64,000 nucleotides of DNA from Triticum aestivum (Eukaryota; Streptophyta; Magnoliopsida; Poales; Poaceae), in NCBI RefSeq assembly GCF_018294505.1, contig NC_057807.1, positions 265,872,458-265,936,457 on the forward strand. Direction: 5' to 3'. The position numbers and the translations under genes are program-made. Below, one piece after another: positions 12,587-24,243 of this stretch. The first letter of the stretch is position 1. Each line of letters opens with the position of its first letter. The notes below the pieces were generated by a model. It did not search any database. It saw only the letters and a list, made by a program, of their open reading frames with translations, and was not told the DNA's origin.

Positions 12587-14434
12587 CCAATTTGGCGTCG
12601 TCCTGATCGACCAAAGAACCACCGGCAGCTCCTCAATCCAGTTCCTTCCGCACTTGTGCAGCCTGTTGAAAGTCCTGGTCTTGAGCCCGCGCAGCACTTC
12701 AGCATTTGCCCTCTCCGCTTGACCGTTGCTTCTCGGATGAGCAACAGAAGCGAAGCAGACCTTGGCGCCAAGATCTTGGACGTACTACATGAAGGTGCGG
12801 CTCGTGACTTGCGTGTCGTTGTCGGTGATGATCCTGTTAGGGACCCCGAAACAGCAAACAATCGACCTGAAGAACTTGACTGCTGACTGTGCTGTCACCT
12901 TCCTCACTGTTTCCACTTCCGGCCACTTTGTGAACTTGTCGATTGCAACGTACAAGTACTCAAAGCCCCCGACAGCTCGGGGAAAGGGGCCGAGGATGTC
13001 GAGCCCCCAGACCGAAAATGGCCAGGATAAAGGGATCGTCTAGAGAGCTTGAGCCGGCTGGTGTATCTGCTTGGAATGGAACTGGCACGCTTCACACTTG
13101 GTTACTTGTGCAGTTGCATCCTGGAGGGCTGTCGGCCAAAAGAAACCTTGCCGGAATGCTTTGCCGGCAAGTGCTCTTGCGCCAATGTGGTGACCACATA
13201 TGCCTCCATGTATCTCTGCCAACAGCTCTTGTCCGTCTTCCCGGGGAATACACTTCAATTTCACACCATTGAGTCTTCTTCTGTACAGTGTGTTGTCGAC
13301 AAACTGGTACATACTTGACTGCCGAGCTACTCTTTCCGCTTCTTCTTGCTCTTCGGGAAGTTCTCCTGTCTGAAGGAAACGGACAATCTGCTGTGCCCAT
13401 GCTGGAGCTTGCGGCTCGACAACAAGGACTAAAGGCACATATGCTGCCGCGGGAACATCTGCTTCTACGGCGAGAACCTGCGGCTCAGCCGGAGCTTGAC
13501 ATTCCCCGGCAAGCTTGCCGGAGCAAAACTTGTCGGGAGCGTCTGCTTCAACGGAACAAACCCTAGGGCTTGCCGGAGCAGACTGCTCCTCAGCACCCTT
13601 GGAGTTGATCTTGGGGACCTTCTTGGTGGCGGCTTCGGGGAGCTCTGCCGGAAAATAGTCACCAGAAATCAACTTCCTCTTCTTGCTCTGTCCAGTTGAT
13701 GGCGTTACAGACGGTTGAGTCAGTTTGAGCACAAAGATCCCTGGTTCCACAGGTAACTTAAGTGCAGCACACTTCGACAGGCCATCGGCAATGTCGTTCT
13801 GAGCTCTTGGAACATGTTCCATCTGTAGGCCGTCAAAGTGCTCTTCTAACTTTCTCACTTCGTCAACATAGGCTTCCATCAACGGACTCTGATAATTCTT
13901 GTTCACTTGGCGGACGACAAGCTGCGAGTCACCCCTGACAATGAGCTTCTTGATCCCAAGGTCTGCTGCGATCCTGAGACCGGCAAGCAAACCTTCATAC
14001 TCTGCAGTATTGTTTGTTGCTTGCTCCTTGGGAAAGTGCATCTGGACTACGTACTTGAGGTGCTCTCCGGTGGGTGCGACAAGTAGCACGCCCGCACCGG
14101 CGCCTTGCAGCGAGAAGGCACCGTCAAAGTACATCAGCCACTCTTTGCTTACTTCCTTGACGGGGATGCTCGTTTCTGGAATTTCTTCATCTGGAGTTGG
14201 CGTCCACTCTGCTATGAATTCTGCCAATGTTCTGCTTTGGATAGTTGAAGTGCTCTCAAACTTGAGGCCAAAGCTTGACAGTTCCAGTGCCCACTCGACA
14301 ATCCTACCTGTTGCTTCTGGATTATGCAGTATCCTCTTCAGCGGAAAACGAGTGACAACTGTGATCTCATGTGCTTGGAAGTAATGGCGCAGCTTTCTCG
14401 AGGCCATGAGAAGTCCGAAAAGCAATTTCTGCAC
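12587..14434 (-). pseudogene. E2 RNase H and integrase, broken
   Basis: From 14434 downward the frame gives the end of the first RNase H (VVTRFPLKRILHNPEATGR), then the second plant-type RNase H (MYFDGAFSLQGAGAGVLLV, NNTAEYEGLLAGL, VRGDSQLVVRQV). After a long linker comes the integrase zinc region (GHHIGARALAGKA, CEACQFHSKQ). The catalytic core follows in another frame below 13040, with WGLDILGPF, IITDNDTQ and HPRSNGQAERAN. A stop at about 12767 lies in the core. The integrase ends at the 12586/12587 junction, so its C-terminal domain is lost. Confidence 0.85.
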
Positions 14435-14524
14435 GCCAGAATACCTTTACCTAGCCCCTTGCAGAAGGGAACTGACAAAGTAAACTGGGCGCTGCACCAT
14501 TCTCTTCTGTATCTCCTTATGCGC

Positions 14525-15657
14525 CTACGCAGATCCATCCTTGTCGGGACCAGAGCTTGTCGGTGAAGCCCCCTGCTTGTCGCTGGATGCGTCTGCCGTG
14601 GTTACGGGCTCATCATCTGCCTCCCTCTCCACTACTAACGCAACACTAACCACTTGATTGGTTGCCGCTATGTACAGCAGCAACTTCTCTTGTGGCTTAG
14701 GTGCGACAAGTATTGGAGTGGAGGACATGTATCTCTTTAAGTCCTGCAGCGCAGCCTCCGCTTCCGGAGTCCATTTCATTGGACCTGCCTTTTTCAATAC
14801 TTTGAAAAATGGCAGGGCGCGCTCAGCAGACTTAGAGATAAACCTGCTGAGAGCAGCCACGCAACCAGCAAGTCTTCGTACATCCTTGACGCGCTTTGGT
14901 GCTTCGATCTGCTCAATGGCCTTGATCTTGTTGGGATTGGCTTCAATTCCCCGCTGAGACACGAAGAACCCGAGAAGCTTGCCGGAGGGGACTCCAAACA
15001 CGCACTTCTTGGGGTTAAGCTTGAGGTTGATCTTGCGCAGATTTGCAAAGGTCTCGTCTAAATCTTGAATCAAAGTTGCCTTGTCCTTGCTCTTGACTAC
15101 TATGTCATCCATGTAGGCTTCTACATTTCTATGTATTTGCGGCTCAAAAGCGTCATGGACTACCCTTGCAAATGTTGAACCAACATTCTTTAATCCGAAA
15201 GGCATCCGTACAAAACAGTATGTCCACATGGAGTGATGAATGCGGTCTTCTCCTCATACTCTTCTGCCATGAAGATCTGATGATATCCTGAGTATGCATC
15301 AAGAAATGAAAGCAAGTCACATCCGGCCGTGGAGTCAACAATCTGGTCAATGTGCGGCAAGGGAAATGGGTCTTTGGGACAAGCTTTATTAACATCAGTA
15401 AAGTCAATGCAAAGCCTCCATTTCCCGTTTGCCTTGCGCACGACTACAGGATTGGCCAACCACGTAGGATGGAGCACTCCTCTGACAAGGCCTGCTGCTT
15501 CCAACTTCTTGATTTCTTCTGCGATGAATTCTTGGCGCTCCACTGCTTGTTTCCTGACTTTCTGCTTGACGGGCCGCGCATGAGGACAAACGACAAGATG
15601 GTGCTCGATTACTTTCCTGGGAACACCGGGGATGTCAGACGGTTGCCATGCAAACAC
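14525..15657 (-). pseudogene. E2 reverse transcriptase, frameshifted
   Basis: The N-terminal half (15657-15190) reads VFAWQPSDIPGVPRKVIEHH, CIDFTDVNKACPKDPFPLP and FLDAYSGYHQI. The frame then shifts near 15229-15190. The second half (15229-14525) has MPFGLKNVGSTF, YMDDIVVKS at 15104-15115 and LLGFFVSQRGIEANP, followed by the connection region. An acidic, low-complexity stretch ends at 14525 before RNase H resumes in the same phase at 14434. It would copy element RNA into DNA. The frameshift makes it inactive. Confidence 0.87.
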
Positions 15658-15696
15658 GTCGACGTTCGCCCGCAGGAAAGCAACGAGCGCGCTTTC

Positions 15697-16613
15697 CTAT
15701 TTAGGGTCGAGAGTGGCACTGATGGTGAAGGTACCACCAGTGCCGTCCTCCTTGGCGGACACCTTCTTGGTCTCTGGTGGAGCTGCCATTGCCTTCTTAC
15801 ACTTCCCGGTGGAGCTCGATGGTGCGTCCTCGACGGTAGCGCAGTACTCCGAAGAGGTGTGCTTGCCAGAGTGGGCATCAGAACTCTTGCCGGACTTGGT
15901 CTTCTTCTTCCCCCCGGGAGCTTCAGCGGCAAGTGACTTGCGATCTGCTGCGGCTGCTGCTTCCCGGTAGATCTTGTCGGTGCAGATAAGAGCATCCTTC
16001 TTGTCGCCAGGGACAGAGATGACACTTATCGGGCCTGGCATCTTCAGCATGTTGTATGCATAGTGAGAGGCTGCCATGAATTTGGCCAGTGCTGGACGGC
16101 CGAGTATCCCATTGTAAGGCAATGGAAAGTCAGCAACATTAAACACGACCCTCTCAGTCCTGAAGTTCAACTCGCTGCCAAAAGTCACCGGCAACGTGAT
16201 CTCCCCTTCGGCTTGCTCCTTCCCGGATTGATTCCTTGGAATGTGTCGGTCTCTTCGAGCTCGCTGTCAGGGATCTAGAGTTTCTGGAGTACCGCGGAGG
16301 AGATCAGGTTCAAGCCGGCCCCGCCGTCAACTAGCATCTTAGTGACCTTGAGGTTGCGGATTGTTGGTGAAACCAACATCGGCAAGCACCCGACTGCAGT
16401 TATGCGATCAGGCTGGTCCTCAGTATCAAAGATGATAGGCGTGCTGGACCATTTCAGAGGCTTGCGTGACTTGACTGGTGGTTCTACTGCATTGACTTCC
16501 CGCACCCACTGCTTGAGCTGGCGGTGTGAAGTATGCAGAGAAGCACCGCCGTCAACGAACAGGACCTCTGTGGCTTTCTGAAACTCCTGCTCGTCGGCCT
16601 CGTCATCATCCAT
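15697..16613 (-). pseudogene. E2 protease region
   Basis: The upstream piece (16613-16275) contains VLFVDGGASLHT and KMLVDGGAGLNLISSAVL, two aspartic-protease-like DGG motifs. The downstream piece (16194-15697) is in another frame and has YNGILGRPALAKFMAASHYAY followed by a Lys-rich linker. A stop lies near 15697, just before the reverse transcriptase. This matches the gag-protease-RT spacing of Tat-type Gypsy elements. Confidence 0.8.
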
Positions 16614-16817
16614 ATCTTCATCGTCGTCGTCATCTTCATCCTTGTCGCGGCCGCGGGGAGGTGTGTCTCCTTGCCGCTGCTTGGCCTTGCCGCGGCGTCC
16701 TCCTCGGCCGAGACGTTTCTTGCCGGATCCTCCAGTACCTTCTTGGGCCTTCTCCTAGTCGCGTCGCTCGTACTCAGCTTTCTGCTGCTCGACAAGCTGC
16801 TCAACCTTCTTGCAACT

Positions 16818-17660
16818 CTAGAGGTCATGGCCCTTGGTGCGGTGGATCTTGCAGTACTGCTTGTCGGTGCCACCCTGCTTGTCAGCGACCGCCACAGCCT
16901 CGCCGGAGGTACCAGCTTTGGTTTTCTCGGCGCCACCTCCGTTGCTGGACTGCTCAACAACTAGCACGTCTTTGCCTTTCCTCTTCCTGTTGTTCCGCCG
17001 CCGGTTTTTCTTTGCCGGGGCGGCATCCTCACTATCAGATCCTCCTGCTTCTATATTCTCTTCGGGGAGTCTCCTCCCTTCTTCAGCACGTGCACACTTG
17101 TCGGCCAGGGCATATAGCTCGCTGACGTCTCTGATCTTGCACATCGCCATCTCCTCCCGCATCCTGCGGTTACGCACGTTCTGATGGAACGCGCTGATGA
17201 CCGCGGCGGGGTGGACATCTGGGATTGTGTGCTGTACATGGCTGAATCTCTGAGTGTACTTGCGCAGGGACTCTCCTTCCTTCTGGACGAGTATATGAAG
17301 GTCGCTCTCTTGGCCATGAGGTTTGTGGCCGCCTGTAAAGGCGCCGACAAACTGATGGCACAGATCTGCCCATGAGGATATGGAGTTGTCCGGCAAGTGC
17401 ATGAGCCAGGATCTGACATTGGGCTTGAGCACCAGCGGGAAGTAGTTGGCAAGGATCTTGTCGTCCCGTCCCCCGGTAGCTTGCACCGCGATGGTGTAGA
17501 TGCTGAGGAACTCCGACGGATGCGTCTTGCCGTCGTACTTCTCTAGTACGTCTGGCTTGAAATTCTTCGTGCTCGGCCATTGGACTTGTCGCAGCTCATG
17601 AGTGAACGCAGGGCAACCTACCGCGTACGGCAAGTCGCCTGGTTCCCCTGACGCATGCAT
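16818..17660 (-). pseudogene. E2 gag
   Basis: About 280 residues of Gypsy Gag: WPSTKNFKPDVLEKYDGKT, the FLSIYTIAVQATGG block, VRSWLMHLPDNSISSWADL, then the RKYTQRFSHVQHTIPD helix region. A basic patch (KKNRRRNNRKRKGKD) and CKIHRTKGHDL close it. More N-terminal Gag-like sequence continues up to about 18050 in other frames (Arg/Gln-rich, poorly readable). Gag forms the particle and binds RNA through the basic tail. Confidence 0.85.
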
Positions 17661-18483
17661 GTCGACAGTGGGCCCAGCGTGCTGGTCTGATTGACGCCGC
17701 GCTTCTCTTCGGCGCTCGATGCGAGTACGAGCGTCTTCTTGCTGTGTTCGTGAAGAACTTGGCGCTGATCACGACGAGCTCGTGGATCTGATGACGCGGT
17801 GGAGTCAGTGTCGAGGTTGACCCGGCGAGTCGGCGATCTTGGCCTTCGGGGTGGAGAGTGCATGGTGGTTGCACCCCCACCGGTCTTGTCGCCATCGGCT
17901 CGTGCCTGGCAATCTTGCCACGGCTGCGATGTACCCGGCTGCCGTGGAGTGTCGCCGTTGGCGAAGCCGATGAGACTCTGAATGGTGGCCCTCCATTCGT
18001 CGATCTTGTCCGCCGTTGGAGGGTAATCCAGGAGCAGTTGAGCTCATGCTAAAGCTTCTGCTGGAGTGGTGGGTGGCATTGGCGAACGGTGCGAGGAGCG
18101 GGATATGCTCGGACTTCTAACTATGTTAGAAGGAGCAGTATCCCGTCCAGGCGACCGTCCCTTGATCGTACCAACATATTGGCATGCATGCTGGTCTTGA
18201 GCACCCCGAGATCCACCAGCTCGATCTTGGTCCAACGAACATATGGTACCGCGAGTACCATGACGTTGTCGGTCCTACGCCTCCTGGGACAGGCGCGGTG
18301 CATGTACGAACGCCGAGGTCTGCGGGGCCTTGTCCTTGGACCTGGCAGCACCGTGAGCTCCCTCGTCGACGCCCGTTCTTCCGCCGGCGTCTACCCCACC
18401 ACCCGTTTGCTCCGGTGGTGCAATAACGAGCCTTAAGGCTCCATATCTTTATTTTCTCTTCTTTCTCTTTCTCAAAGAAAGCA

Positions 18484-18501
18484 AGGTTCCCGCGCCATAG
18501 A
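18484..18501 (-). other. Putative primer-binding site of E2
   Basis: Two bases after the sense LTR end (CAAGACA) comes TATGGCGCGGGAACC. A site beginning TGG directly after an LTR is the usual pattern for a tRNA 3' end. I could not decide which tRNA. Confidence 0.55.
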
Positions 18502-19410
18502 TGTCTTGGGAACGAGCACCTATGGGGCCGGCGGACCGGGCCCCTTTCGGTTCGGCGGGGGGCGGAGTTCGCGCGAAGAGCAGATCGAGGCGAAGCACAC
18601 GAGCGATTTACCCAGCTTCGGAGCTCTCCGGAGAGATAATACTCCTACTGCTGCTTGTCTGATTTGTATTGTGTTCTTGCTCGGGAGCGCTGAATGCTAC
18701 AGTACACGCCAGCTGCTAACGAGACCGAGCGTGAGTGTTTTCTTGTTTCCGACCCCCCCTCTACGTTGCGCATGGGCCTCCTTTTATATGCTCAAGGGGT
18801 CACCGACAGGTGGCAACGTAGACAAGGGCAAAAATGGAAAAGGAGTTGCGATTGGTACAACTACTTGTACAGTGTATCATACCTAACCCTGACGGCAGGG
18901 GACAAAGGCATTAAATGCCCGTCTGTGTCGCCCAAACAGTGCAAAAAGGGACCGTCAGGGGCGCCACCGCTTGCCACGATGGCAATCTTGTCAGCGTCGC
19001 TTGCCACCTCGCACCGCTGGTTGCACAGCCTCTCGCCACGCGCGCCTGGAAAGGTCCCAGGGCGACACGTTGGTGGATGTGCTGGAGCGCGGGTACAGAG
19101 TGGTAGCTTGCCGCGGCAAGTGCCTTGCCGCGGTCGTTGTCTTCTTGCGTCCGGAAGCTTGTCGCTCGCCGGGCCTTGCCGGGACGCGTGGCGCGTCGCG
19201 GCAAGTTCCTTGAGATGCCTCGGTTGGCCTTCCCGGCAAGCTCCTCTTGCCGGGGTCTTGTCTTCTTAGCTTGAATACTTTGTTCTTGAATGGCTTCAAA
19301 GGAACCACGGAGGACCTTGGCGGTCACCCGGCAAGCCTTGCCGCGGGGTGCTGCGACTGCCCGTGCACAAGTTCGCGATACTAGGGTACCCCTACTCTAG
19401 TACACCGACA
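18502..19410 (-). repeat. 5' LTR of Gypsy E2 (909 bp)
   Basis: Plus-strand ends are TGTCTTGGG at 18502 and ACACCGACA at 19410, giving the matched TGTC...GACA termini expected of an LTR. A TATA-like box (CATATAAAAGG in sense) lies near 18795-18783. Upstream of it, between about 19100 and 19350, are repeated CTTGCCG/CGGCAAG motifs. Confidence 0.8.
19107..19345 (-). promoter_or_regulatory. CTTGCCG/CGGCAAG palindrome cluster in the E2 LTR
   Basis: Perfect palindrome CTTGCCGCGGCAAG at 19107-19120; inverted repeat CCCGGCAAG-N5-CTTGCCGGG at 19232-19254; a third near 19327-19343; plus single copies between them. All lie upstream of the presumed TATA box in sense. Enhancer function is inference. Confidence 0.5.
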
Positions 19411-20236
19411 CACACAAATTCTCAAACTTGGTGAGACCGAATAGTGAAACTCGGTCAGATCGATTCAGTTCAAAATGTGAACGTTAGGCTTTTCGGTGGG
19501 ACCGACAACATCAACTCGGTGGGACTGACGTGCTAGGGTTAGGGCAAAACTTGATCTCGGTGAGACCAATCACATGAACTCGGTGGGACTGATTTCAGCA
19601 ATAGGCAAACAGAGAGTTGGTCAGGCAAATTCGGTGGGACCAACCACTCATTTCGGTGAGACCAAAACATTACGAAAAGGAAAAAGAGAGTTTGCATTAC
19701 GAACTCGGAGGGACTGATCGCTCATTTCGGTGAGACCGAAACGTTACGAAGGGAAACAGAGAGTTTGCAATCCCATCTCGGTGAGATCGAGATCCCTATC
19801 AGTGAGACCGAAGTGATTAGGGTTTATGGCAGTGGCTATGTCAAATGAACCCGATGGCGCCGGATAGATCAAATCGGTGGTGCCGAGTTTGACTTTAGGT
19901 TTAGGACATATGTGGATATGAGAAAGTAGTTGAGGGTTTTTGGAGCATATCACTAAGCATTTTGCGCAAGTAAGCCATTAAGCAACACCTCATTTCCTTT
20001 TAATAGTATTGGCTTTTCCTATGGACTCAATGTGATCTTGGATTACTTAAATGAAAATGTAGAGTCTTGAGCTTTTGCCAATATGTGTCCTTAGCATTTT
20101 GAGGGGTCCACATCTCTAGTCCATGCCATGCCAATCATTGAACTTTCTAAAATGATCATCTTGAAAGAGTATTGGTTCAATGAGCTATATGTTGTTAAGA
20201 ATTACCAAAACCACCCAGGGATTAGTTGCACTTTCA
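19411..20236 (-). repeat. 3' LTR remnant of the Maximus-like element
   Basis: Matches 36218-37043 over about 825 bp with roughly 5 percent hand-counted differences. It ends at 20236 with GCACTTTCA. The distal half, which would hold the TATA box and R/U5, is missing because E2 inserted at 19410/19411 and the far side was later lost. It contains the TCGGT-N3-ACCGA palindrome array (about 19430-19890). Confidence 0.88.
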
Positions 20237-20769
20237 ATATCCCCCTTTTTGGTAATTGATGACAACATATAGATCAAAGCTTCGACAAATGATAATAAGA
20301 ATGAAATACATCATCGCTTTGAGAAGTATGTGATAAGTAAGAGCTCCCCCTAAATTTGTGCATTATTTAAAATTTGCTTTTGAATGCAAATGCACAATCA
20401 ACTAGGATCATGGGTTACTCTTTCATGTCACATACATCTTGGTGGAGTGCTCAAAATGATAGAAAATGGAATATGCACTCATCATCGAGGCAAAGTGTGA
20501 ATGATCATACATAAGAGATAGAGAATATTATCATCCAAGCACAAGCATTTAAGTATGATATGATCAAACACATGACCATACAAGTATCTCACACACATAA
20601 CTATAAAGTATCACCCAAGCAAGCAAGCAAATAAGTAGCAAAAGAGGCAAAAAGAAGCAAAGCTCCCTCCCTCTCTCTCTCTCTCTCTCAGCCTATGATC
20701 TATACACTTTCTCCCCCTTTGGCAACAAGTTACCTAAAAGCTTGAAAATGCATAGTGATATGCGGCTCT
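20237..20769 (-). other. 3' untranslated region, polypurine tract and (CT)n
   Basis: The sense tract CCAAAAAGGGGGATAT sits against the LTR at about 20252-20237. A second purine-rich stretch, TTTAGGGGGAGCTC, lies near 20342-20355. A (CT)10 microsatellite is at 20670-20689. I see no gene here. Confidence 0.75.
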
Positions 20770-21696
20770 CTAAGCTTGATCTTCAGGAGGTGGAGTGGAG
20801 AGGAGTCCTGCAACAAATGCTTCTGGAGAGGTTTTAGGTGCTGGAGGAGTTGCAACCGGAGGGGCAACTGAAGCTATGGCTATAGGAGCTGAAGTTGTAG
20901 CTCTAGTGTCTGTCACTGGCACTGCTGTAGACCTCTGTCTTCTGGGCACCCTTTGATAAGCATCAGTGGTGGTCTTGTCACTCTTGTCCTCAAGCTCTTC
21001 TTGGATCTTCTCCATAGAAGTCTGAATCTCTGTCACCTTGACATCCAAGTCATGAAGTTTTGTCTCAAAAATTCTTTCAAGACTCTCTTGATTCTGAGTC
21101 AGGGTGGCCAATCCCTTCTCATTCCTCAAAGTAGCTTGAATGATATAGCCAAGTTAGTCTTGTTTGGACTTGAGAAAAACTTGAGATGCCTCTTCAACAC
21201 TTGGCATCTTGGCTGCCTTCTCTGCTTTTGCTTTTGCTCTCTTCTCCCGAGGCTCTACTGAAGTAGGATCTGAAGCATCCATAACAATTGTGTTGTCCTC
21301 AAGGTCAGGTCTCAAGGGAAGGTGCTCTTTATCCAACAGATACACACCTTTACTCATTTTGGAGTTTATGAGCATTTGAATCTGTGGAGCATACCCACCT
21401 GATCTCTTCTGGTCTGCTGTTATTCTCTTGATGGTTTCAACTATCAAGCTCATCACTTTGAATTTTTGTGGCAAATCAAATAGTTGAAGCAAGTTGATGG
21501 AGTGGCCTCTAATCCTCATGTGGTCTCCTAATTTGGGCAACAGGGTATGCCTAAAAATAGTGTTCATGGTGGCTAGTCCAGACATCAGATAGTATACTGA
21601 GCCTAGCTTGTGTGTCTCCAAGGCCTTGTCAGGTATCTCCTTGTACATGTTGGCCATGGAGTTGTGATCTTTCTTGCACTCAACATAGATATCAAT
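20770..21696 (-). pseudogene. ORF3 of the Maximus-like element, C-terminal part
   Basis: This continues ORF3 after the nested insertion. The first codons after the WIS LTR are in phase with the part that ends at 30225. It contains a folded-looking stretch (about 21690-21350: YKEIPDKALETHKLGSVYYL, HTLLPKLGDHMRIRGHSINL, FDLPQKFKVMSLIVETIKRI), then a charged Lys/Ala-rich linker. A TAA at 21154-21156 breaks the frame, which resumes in phase with a short coiled-coil-like segment and a Pro/Ala/Thr-rich tail ending TGA at 20770. The architecture resembles the putative plant transposon-protein domain found downstream in SIRE-type elements. That assignment is from memory of the family and is not certain. 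Function unknown. Confidence 0.7.
21692..21696. repeat. Target-site duplication TCAAT, left copy
   Basis: TCAAT directly precedes the left WIS LTR and is repeated at 30225-30229 directly after the right LTR. This proves an insertion of 8528 bp into ORF3. Confidence 0.95.
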
Positions 21697-23407
21697 TGTT
21701 GGGAACGTAGTAATTTCAAAAAATTTCCTACGCACACGCAAGATCATGGTGATGGCTTAGCAACGAGAGGGGGAGTGTATCTTCATACCCTTGAAGATCG
21801 CTAAGCGGAAGCGTTTATCAACGCGGTTGATGTAGTCGTATGTCTTCACGATCCGACCGATCCAAGTACCGAACGCACGGCACCTCCGAGTTCTGCACAC
21901 GTTCAGCTCGATGACGTCCTTGCCTTCTCGATCCAGCAAGACGGGCGAAGTAGTAGATGAGTTCCGGCAGCACGACGGCGTGGTGACGGTGTTGGTGAAG
22001 AACAATCTCCGCAGGGCTTCGCCTAAGCGCTGCGGAAACTATGACGGAGGATAAACTAGAGGGGACGGGGTTGCCGGCACACGGCTTGGTGTTTCTTGAT
22101 GTGTCTTTGGTGCTAGCCCTACCCCTCTATTTATATGTTGAGCCTTGGGGTCGAAACTTGGAGTAAAAGCCTCCACAAAGTCAGTTTCACCCGAAAGGCA
22201 AGAGTCCTTCTCGGACTCCAGGGCCAGACGCCAGGGTTCCCGGCGTCTGGACCCAGACGCCAGGGACCCTGGCGTCTGGCCCCTGGACTCTGCAAAACTT
22301 CCTTTTGCGCTTTCCAAAAACCTTGTGGGCTTTCCCCTTTGGCCCAAATAACGTGTTCTCGTACCCAAACATTTCGGGAAACATCTGGAACCTCTTCCGG
22401 TGAATTCCGGAACCCTTCCGGGGATCAAACACTATTATCCCATATATCAAACTTTATCTCCGGACCATTCCGGAGTTCCTCGTCATGTCCATGATCTCAT
22501 CCGGGACTCCGAACAACATTCGGTTACCAACATGCATAACTCATATAATACTATATCATCAACGAAACGTTAAGCATGCGGACCCTACGGGTTCGAGAAC
22601 TATGTAGACATGACCGAGACACGTTTCCGGTCAATAACCAATAGCGGGACCTGGATGCCCATATTGGCTCCTACATATTCTATGAAGATCTTTATCAGTC
22701 AAACCGCATAACAACATACTTTGTTCCCTTTGTCATCGGTATGTTATTTGCCCGAGATTTGATCGTCAGTATCCAATACCTAGTTCAATCTCGTTACCGG
22801 CAAGTCTCTTTACTCGTTCTGTAATACGTCATCTCATAACTAACTCATTAGTTACATGCTTGCAAGGCTTAGGTGATGAGTATTACCGAGAGGGCCCAGA
22901 GATACCTCCCCGACAATCGGAGTGACAAATCCTAATCTCGAATTATGCCAACCCAACATGTACCTTTGGAAACACCTGTAGAGCACCTTTATAATCACCC
23001 AGTTACGTTGTGACGTTTGGTAGCACACAAAGTGTTCTTCCGGTAAACGGGAGTTGCATAATCTCATAGTTGCAGGAACTTTGTATAAGTCATGAAGAAA
23101 GCAATAGCAGTATACTAAACGATCAAGTGCTAGGCTAACAGAATGGGTCATGTCAATCACATCATTCTTCTAATGATGTGATCCCACTAATCAAATGACA
23201 ACACATGTCTATGGTTAGGAAACTTAACCATCTTTGATTAATGAGCTAGTCAAGTAGAGGCATACTAGTGACTATAGTTTTGTCTATGTATTCACACATG
23301 TATCATGTTTCCGGTTAATACAATTCTAGCATGAATAATAAACATTTATCATGATATGAGGAAATAAATAATAACTTTATTATTTCCTCTAGGGCATATT
23401 TCCTTCA
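21697..23407 (-). repeat. 3' LTR of the WIS element
   Basis: Starts TGTTGGGAACGTAG and ends TTTCCTTCA. TATA-like TATAAATAG (sense) lies near 22136-22127. It holds a 60-bp compound palindrome at 22222-22281. Confidence 0.95.
22222..22281. promoter_or_regulatory. Four-fold CCAGACGCC/GGCGTCTGG palindrome in the WIS LTR
   Basis: The motif CCAGACGCC and its complement alternate four times in 60 bp, so the outer arms (GGCCAGACGCCAGGG and complement) and the inner arms can each form hairpins. The same block is unchanged in the other LTR at about 29040-29099. It lies about 86 bp upstream of the TATA box in sense. Confidence 0.75.
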
Positions 23408-24243
23408 GTCTCCCACTTGCACTAGAGTCAATAATCTAGTTCACATCGCCATGTGATTTAACATCAATATTCATATTTGTATATGATTAACACCCATTGT
23501 TCACATCGTTTTGTGACCAACACCCAAAGGGTTTACTAGAGTCAATAATCTAGTTCACATTGCTATGTGATTAACACCCAAAGAGTACTAAGGTGTGATC
23601 ATGTTTTGCTCGTGAGAGAAGCTTAGTCAACAGGTCTGTCACATTCAGAGCTGTATGTACTTTGCAAATATTCTATGTCTATAATGCTCTGCGCGGAGCT
23701 ACTCTAGCTAATTGCTCCCACTTTCAATATGTATCCAGATTGAGACTTAGAGTCATCTGGATCGGTGTGAAAGCTTGCACCGATGTAGCTCTTTACGACG
23801 GGCTCTTTTATCACCTCCATAATCGAGAAATATTTCCTTAGTCCTCACTAAGGATATTCTTGACCAATGTCCAGTGATCTACTCTTAGATCACTATTGCA
23901 CTCCCTTGCCAAATTCAGAGCAAGGTATACAATAGGTCTGGTACATAGCATACTTTATAGAACCTATGACTGAGGCATAGGGAATGACTTTCATTCTCTT
24001 TTCTATTTTCTGCCGTGGTCGGGTTTTGAGTCTTACTCAATTTCACACCTTTGCAACACAAGCAAGAACTCTTTCTTTGACTGTTCCATCTTGAACTATT
24101 TCAAAATCTTGCCAAGGTATGTACTCATTGAAAATCTTATCAAGCATCTTGATCTATCTCAATAGATCTTGATGCTCAATATGTAAGTAGCTTTTACTGA
24201 GGTCTTTCTTTTAAAGAACTCTTTTAAAACACTCCTTTATGCT
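23408..24243 (-). other. WIS polypurine tract and deleted RNase H zone
   Basis: The tract beside the LTR is the same as in Angela (GTGCAAGTGGGAGAC in sense). A short duplicated segment around 23430-23590 repeats the phrase TAATCTAGTTCACAT. Compared with 7078-7700 in Angela, much of RNase H is missing and only fragments are readable (for example near 23730-23800). Confidence 0.7.

Larger units (their letters stand above)
12587..19410 (-). mobile_element. Gypsy LTR retrotransposon E2 (Tat-like), 3' truncated
   Basis: The minus-strand order is LTR (18502-19410), primer site, leader, gag, protease, reverse transcriptase, RNase H, second RNase H and integrase. The integrase is cut at 12587 after VLWSIRTTPN, so the downstream LTR is missing. 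The LTR starts at 19410 inside a Maximus-type LTR, so E2 inserted into that older LTR. Coding parts sit in several frames. Confidence 0.9.

Noticed and set aside
15352..17125. Plus-strand frames of 100-200 codons opposite E2 pol and gag
   Set aside because: They are antisense shadows of GC-rich coding sequence with clear Gypsy homology on the minus strand.
22039..22450. Open frames in the WIS LTRs (also at 28857-29268)
   Set aside because: They are duplicated because the LTR is duplicated. They overlap the promoter palindrome and show no known domain.
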